This document shows positions 62,320 to 64,000 of a stretch of 64,000 nt of DNA, piece by piece. How positions within the stretch are numbered: the first letter of the stretch is position 1; each line of letters starts with the position of its first letter. The stretch is from positions 37,698,191 through 37,762,190 of the forward strand of contig NC_088302.1 of NCBI RefSeq assembly GCF_032854445.1, given 5' to 3'. Made by a program: the position numbers and the translations under genes. Source of the stretch: Liolophura sinensis. Its lineage: Eukaryota; Mollusca; Polyplacophora; Chitonida; Chitonidae. The notes below the pieces were generated by a model, which ran no database searches, had not been told where the DNA came from, and was given only the letters and a program-made list of their open reading frames with translations.

Positions 62320-64000
62320 ATAAAACTGCAGTTGTTCAGACCTGTGTAGCTATTAAAACCTGCACTATTAGCACACAGTACAGAAGCCTGTCTAAAACTG
62401 CAGATGTTCAAACCTGGATAGCTATTTAAAACTTTTGTACACGGTGACACCATGACAGACCAGACTACGTCTGGCGGAGTATACATGTACTATATAACCT
62501 CATCACAGGATGGAATCGCACGTCTCACACATCCGGGCACTTGCTATGATCACACAAACACCAATCACTGAAAACCAATTTCACCAGCTATTACATTATA
62601 TAGCCTCTAGTTAAAGTAGTCTACTTCAACTCCTATTTTTTATGTTTTCAAACAATCTTGTAATTTGATCACGGACAGGTTAGGCGAAAAAAGAGGCACC
62701 GTTACTAAAGCCTGTGACATGAAAAGGGCAGAGGGTGTGAGACCCGGGCGATTTCCGGTTGTATTCCTACAGCTGGTTTGATCGAGTTAAAGAGAATTCG
62801 TGAAAATTGCCTACGAGAAAAAAATATCTAAATCAAATAAAAAAAAATGTTCCGCAAACGGCTGTTAGAATATGATCGCGAGTCTTCCAGGGCCTGTTGT
62901 GTAGCCCTTAACTTTGGTCGAAGCGAAACAAAATCAAATTTAACGCGCAGTGACTCGAAACGGATTTCAGGTAATTTGTCTTTTCCCTGCTTTACCCATC
63001 CGCGATTAGTTTATGACTGTTTACTACAACCTTTACCCGAAATCTCCAGGAATCAACCTTAACCTGAAAAATAATAACGTTTATTCTTTCCTTCATTACT
63101 TTATTATCTTGACACTACAAGAGCATTACTACATCATCGTGAACAAAGATCTAAACTTCTATTTCTTGATAATTCTATTTTACTGATTTTTATGACAATT
63201 AGATGACAGTTAATTTTATAGATAATAATGAGGTTATAAATAATTGAGTTTTGAAATTAAAACTGACTGTCACTAAGAATTAGAAACGACAAGAAATAAT
63301 AATAATATAAATCAACATACAACAATGACCAGTGATAAAAGATGGAATAAGGAACGAAAATGTCTTTATCAGGACTAAAGTTCGTCAATTAAAATATCCA
63401 CTACTTTAGGACAGTTAATACTGTACAATTCTGACGGTCTTTCTTTCTCAATGTAGTTATGTAGGCAGCTTACACTTCAGTCTGTTGTTACTCTGTTTCA
63501 CAGCCAAATCTCTTATAAGATGCTGTAATTCAGTTGATTAATTTTGTTTATATTTATCAACAATAAATTGTAATATCGCGGCAGTTTGTGTATTAGTCAC
63601 TCCTGCAATAAAACATTACAGTCTGTAATTCGCTGTAAATGAACTGCCATTTATTTTCTGTATTATTTACGCAATTGCCACTTAAACTGTGGTCTACAAA
63701 CCTTTCACCCACACAATGGCAAAGATTATTGGTGGAGACAAGCCATATTTATATAATAAAAAAAATCATTTCAGGTTAATACAGTCATCACTGCCACTGG
63801 AAAATAACATTCTATTATAATTAAGGAAACATAATTTGTATCTTTTTGCACTTGACTGCCTGGTGTAACTGGCACTCGAAAATAGTGCACATATGTAACG
63901 TCGATCAAGTTTATGGTTGGTGAAGGTGATGTTCACTGAACCACTCCACGTATTATAAGAATGTACGTGTCACACACTTTACTGTTTCATCTCGTTACAC
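62320..64000. repeat. Segmental duplication block B, copy 3, cut by window end
   Basis: Starts with two units of the 71-72-bp minisatellite, then follows copy 2 closely, keeping the segment copy 2 lost near 60140. It ends within cgttacac at the window edge, so its full length is unknown. A 71-codon frame at 62847-63062 and a 62-codon frame at 51807-51995 share a C-terminal half (SNLTRSDSKRISGN and LLQ.LPEISRNQP), but this follows from DNA identity and is not preserved in copy 2's frame start. Confidence 0.88.

Noticed and set aside
51807-63062. Shared peptide (SNLTRSDSKRISGN and following) in frames at 51807 and 62847 as a conserved gene
   Set aside because: Explained by block B DNA identity; start regions differ, and the copy at 60.2 kb does not keep the frame start.

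Overview
The window looks like nuclear DNA of a lophotrochozoan animal, most likely a mollusc. Its one clear gene is a multi-exon AMPA-type ionotropic glutamate receptor with GT-AG introns of a few hundred bases to 4.8 kb. The surrounding AT-rich DNA is full of tRNA-derived SINEs whose tails (tataagtgaaatattcttga ... ggcgtaaaacaccaatcaaa) resemble repeats I associate with molluscan genomes. Species or class cannot be fixed from the sequence alone, and there is no sign of bacterial or organelle DNA.

Layout. 1-11420: no exon I can assign with confidence; SINE copies, a strong 26-bp-arm hairpin, and a possible signal-peptide exon at 2801-2878. 11421-33655: seventeen plus-strand exons, all joining in phase, giving 890 residues from the middle of the amino-terminal domain to a stop codon after a C-terminal HTQV. 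The first part of the amino-terminal domain and the start codon are not identified. The exons cover the rest of the amino-terminal domain (exons at 11421-18698), the S1 half of the glutamate-binding domain (20327 to about 24110), M1 and the pore loop (about 24130-24334), M3 (29166-29364), S2 (to 30780), M4 (31592-31792) and a proline-rich tail with a PDZ ligand (32551-33655). Introns carry SINEs and minisatellites of 34, 50 and 73 bp.

33656-64000: no convincing gene. This flank is an array of old and recent segmental duplications. Block A (about 3.7-4.9 kb) lies at 38.4-42.1 and 42.9-47.1 kb with a partial copy at 49.3-50.2 kb. Block B (about 3 kb) lies at 51.05-54.2, 59.46-62.3 and 62.3-64 kb with a diverged partial copy at 47.4-48.1 kb. 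A-then-B order occurs twice, so an A+B unit probably duplicated as a whole. One short, codon-rich ORF at 54552-54734 could be an exon of an unrecognised gene.

The most unusual signal is at 28345-29165: a 73-bp tandem repeat whose unit is the receptor's own splice acceptor plus the first roughly 45 bases of the M3 exon. It sets out a row of decoy acceptors, nearly all followed by an in-frame stop, immediately upstream of the true one. Other points of note are an Asp at the normally Pro glutamate-contact position in S1, an extra Cys pair in S1, a single flip/flop-type exon, and an alternative tail that would arise by retention of the last intron.
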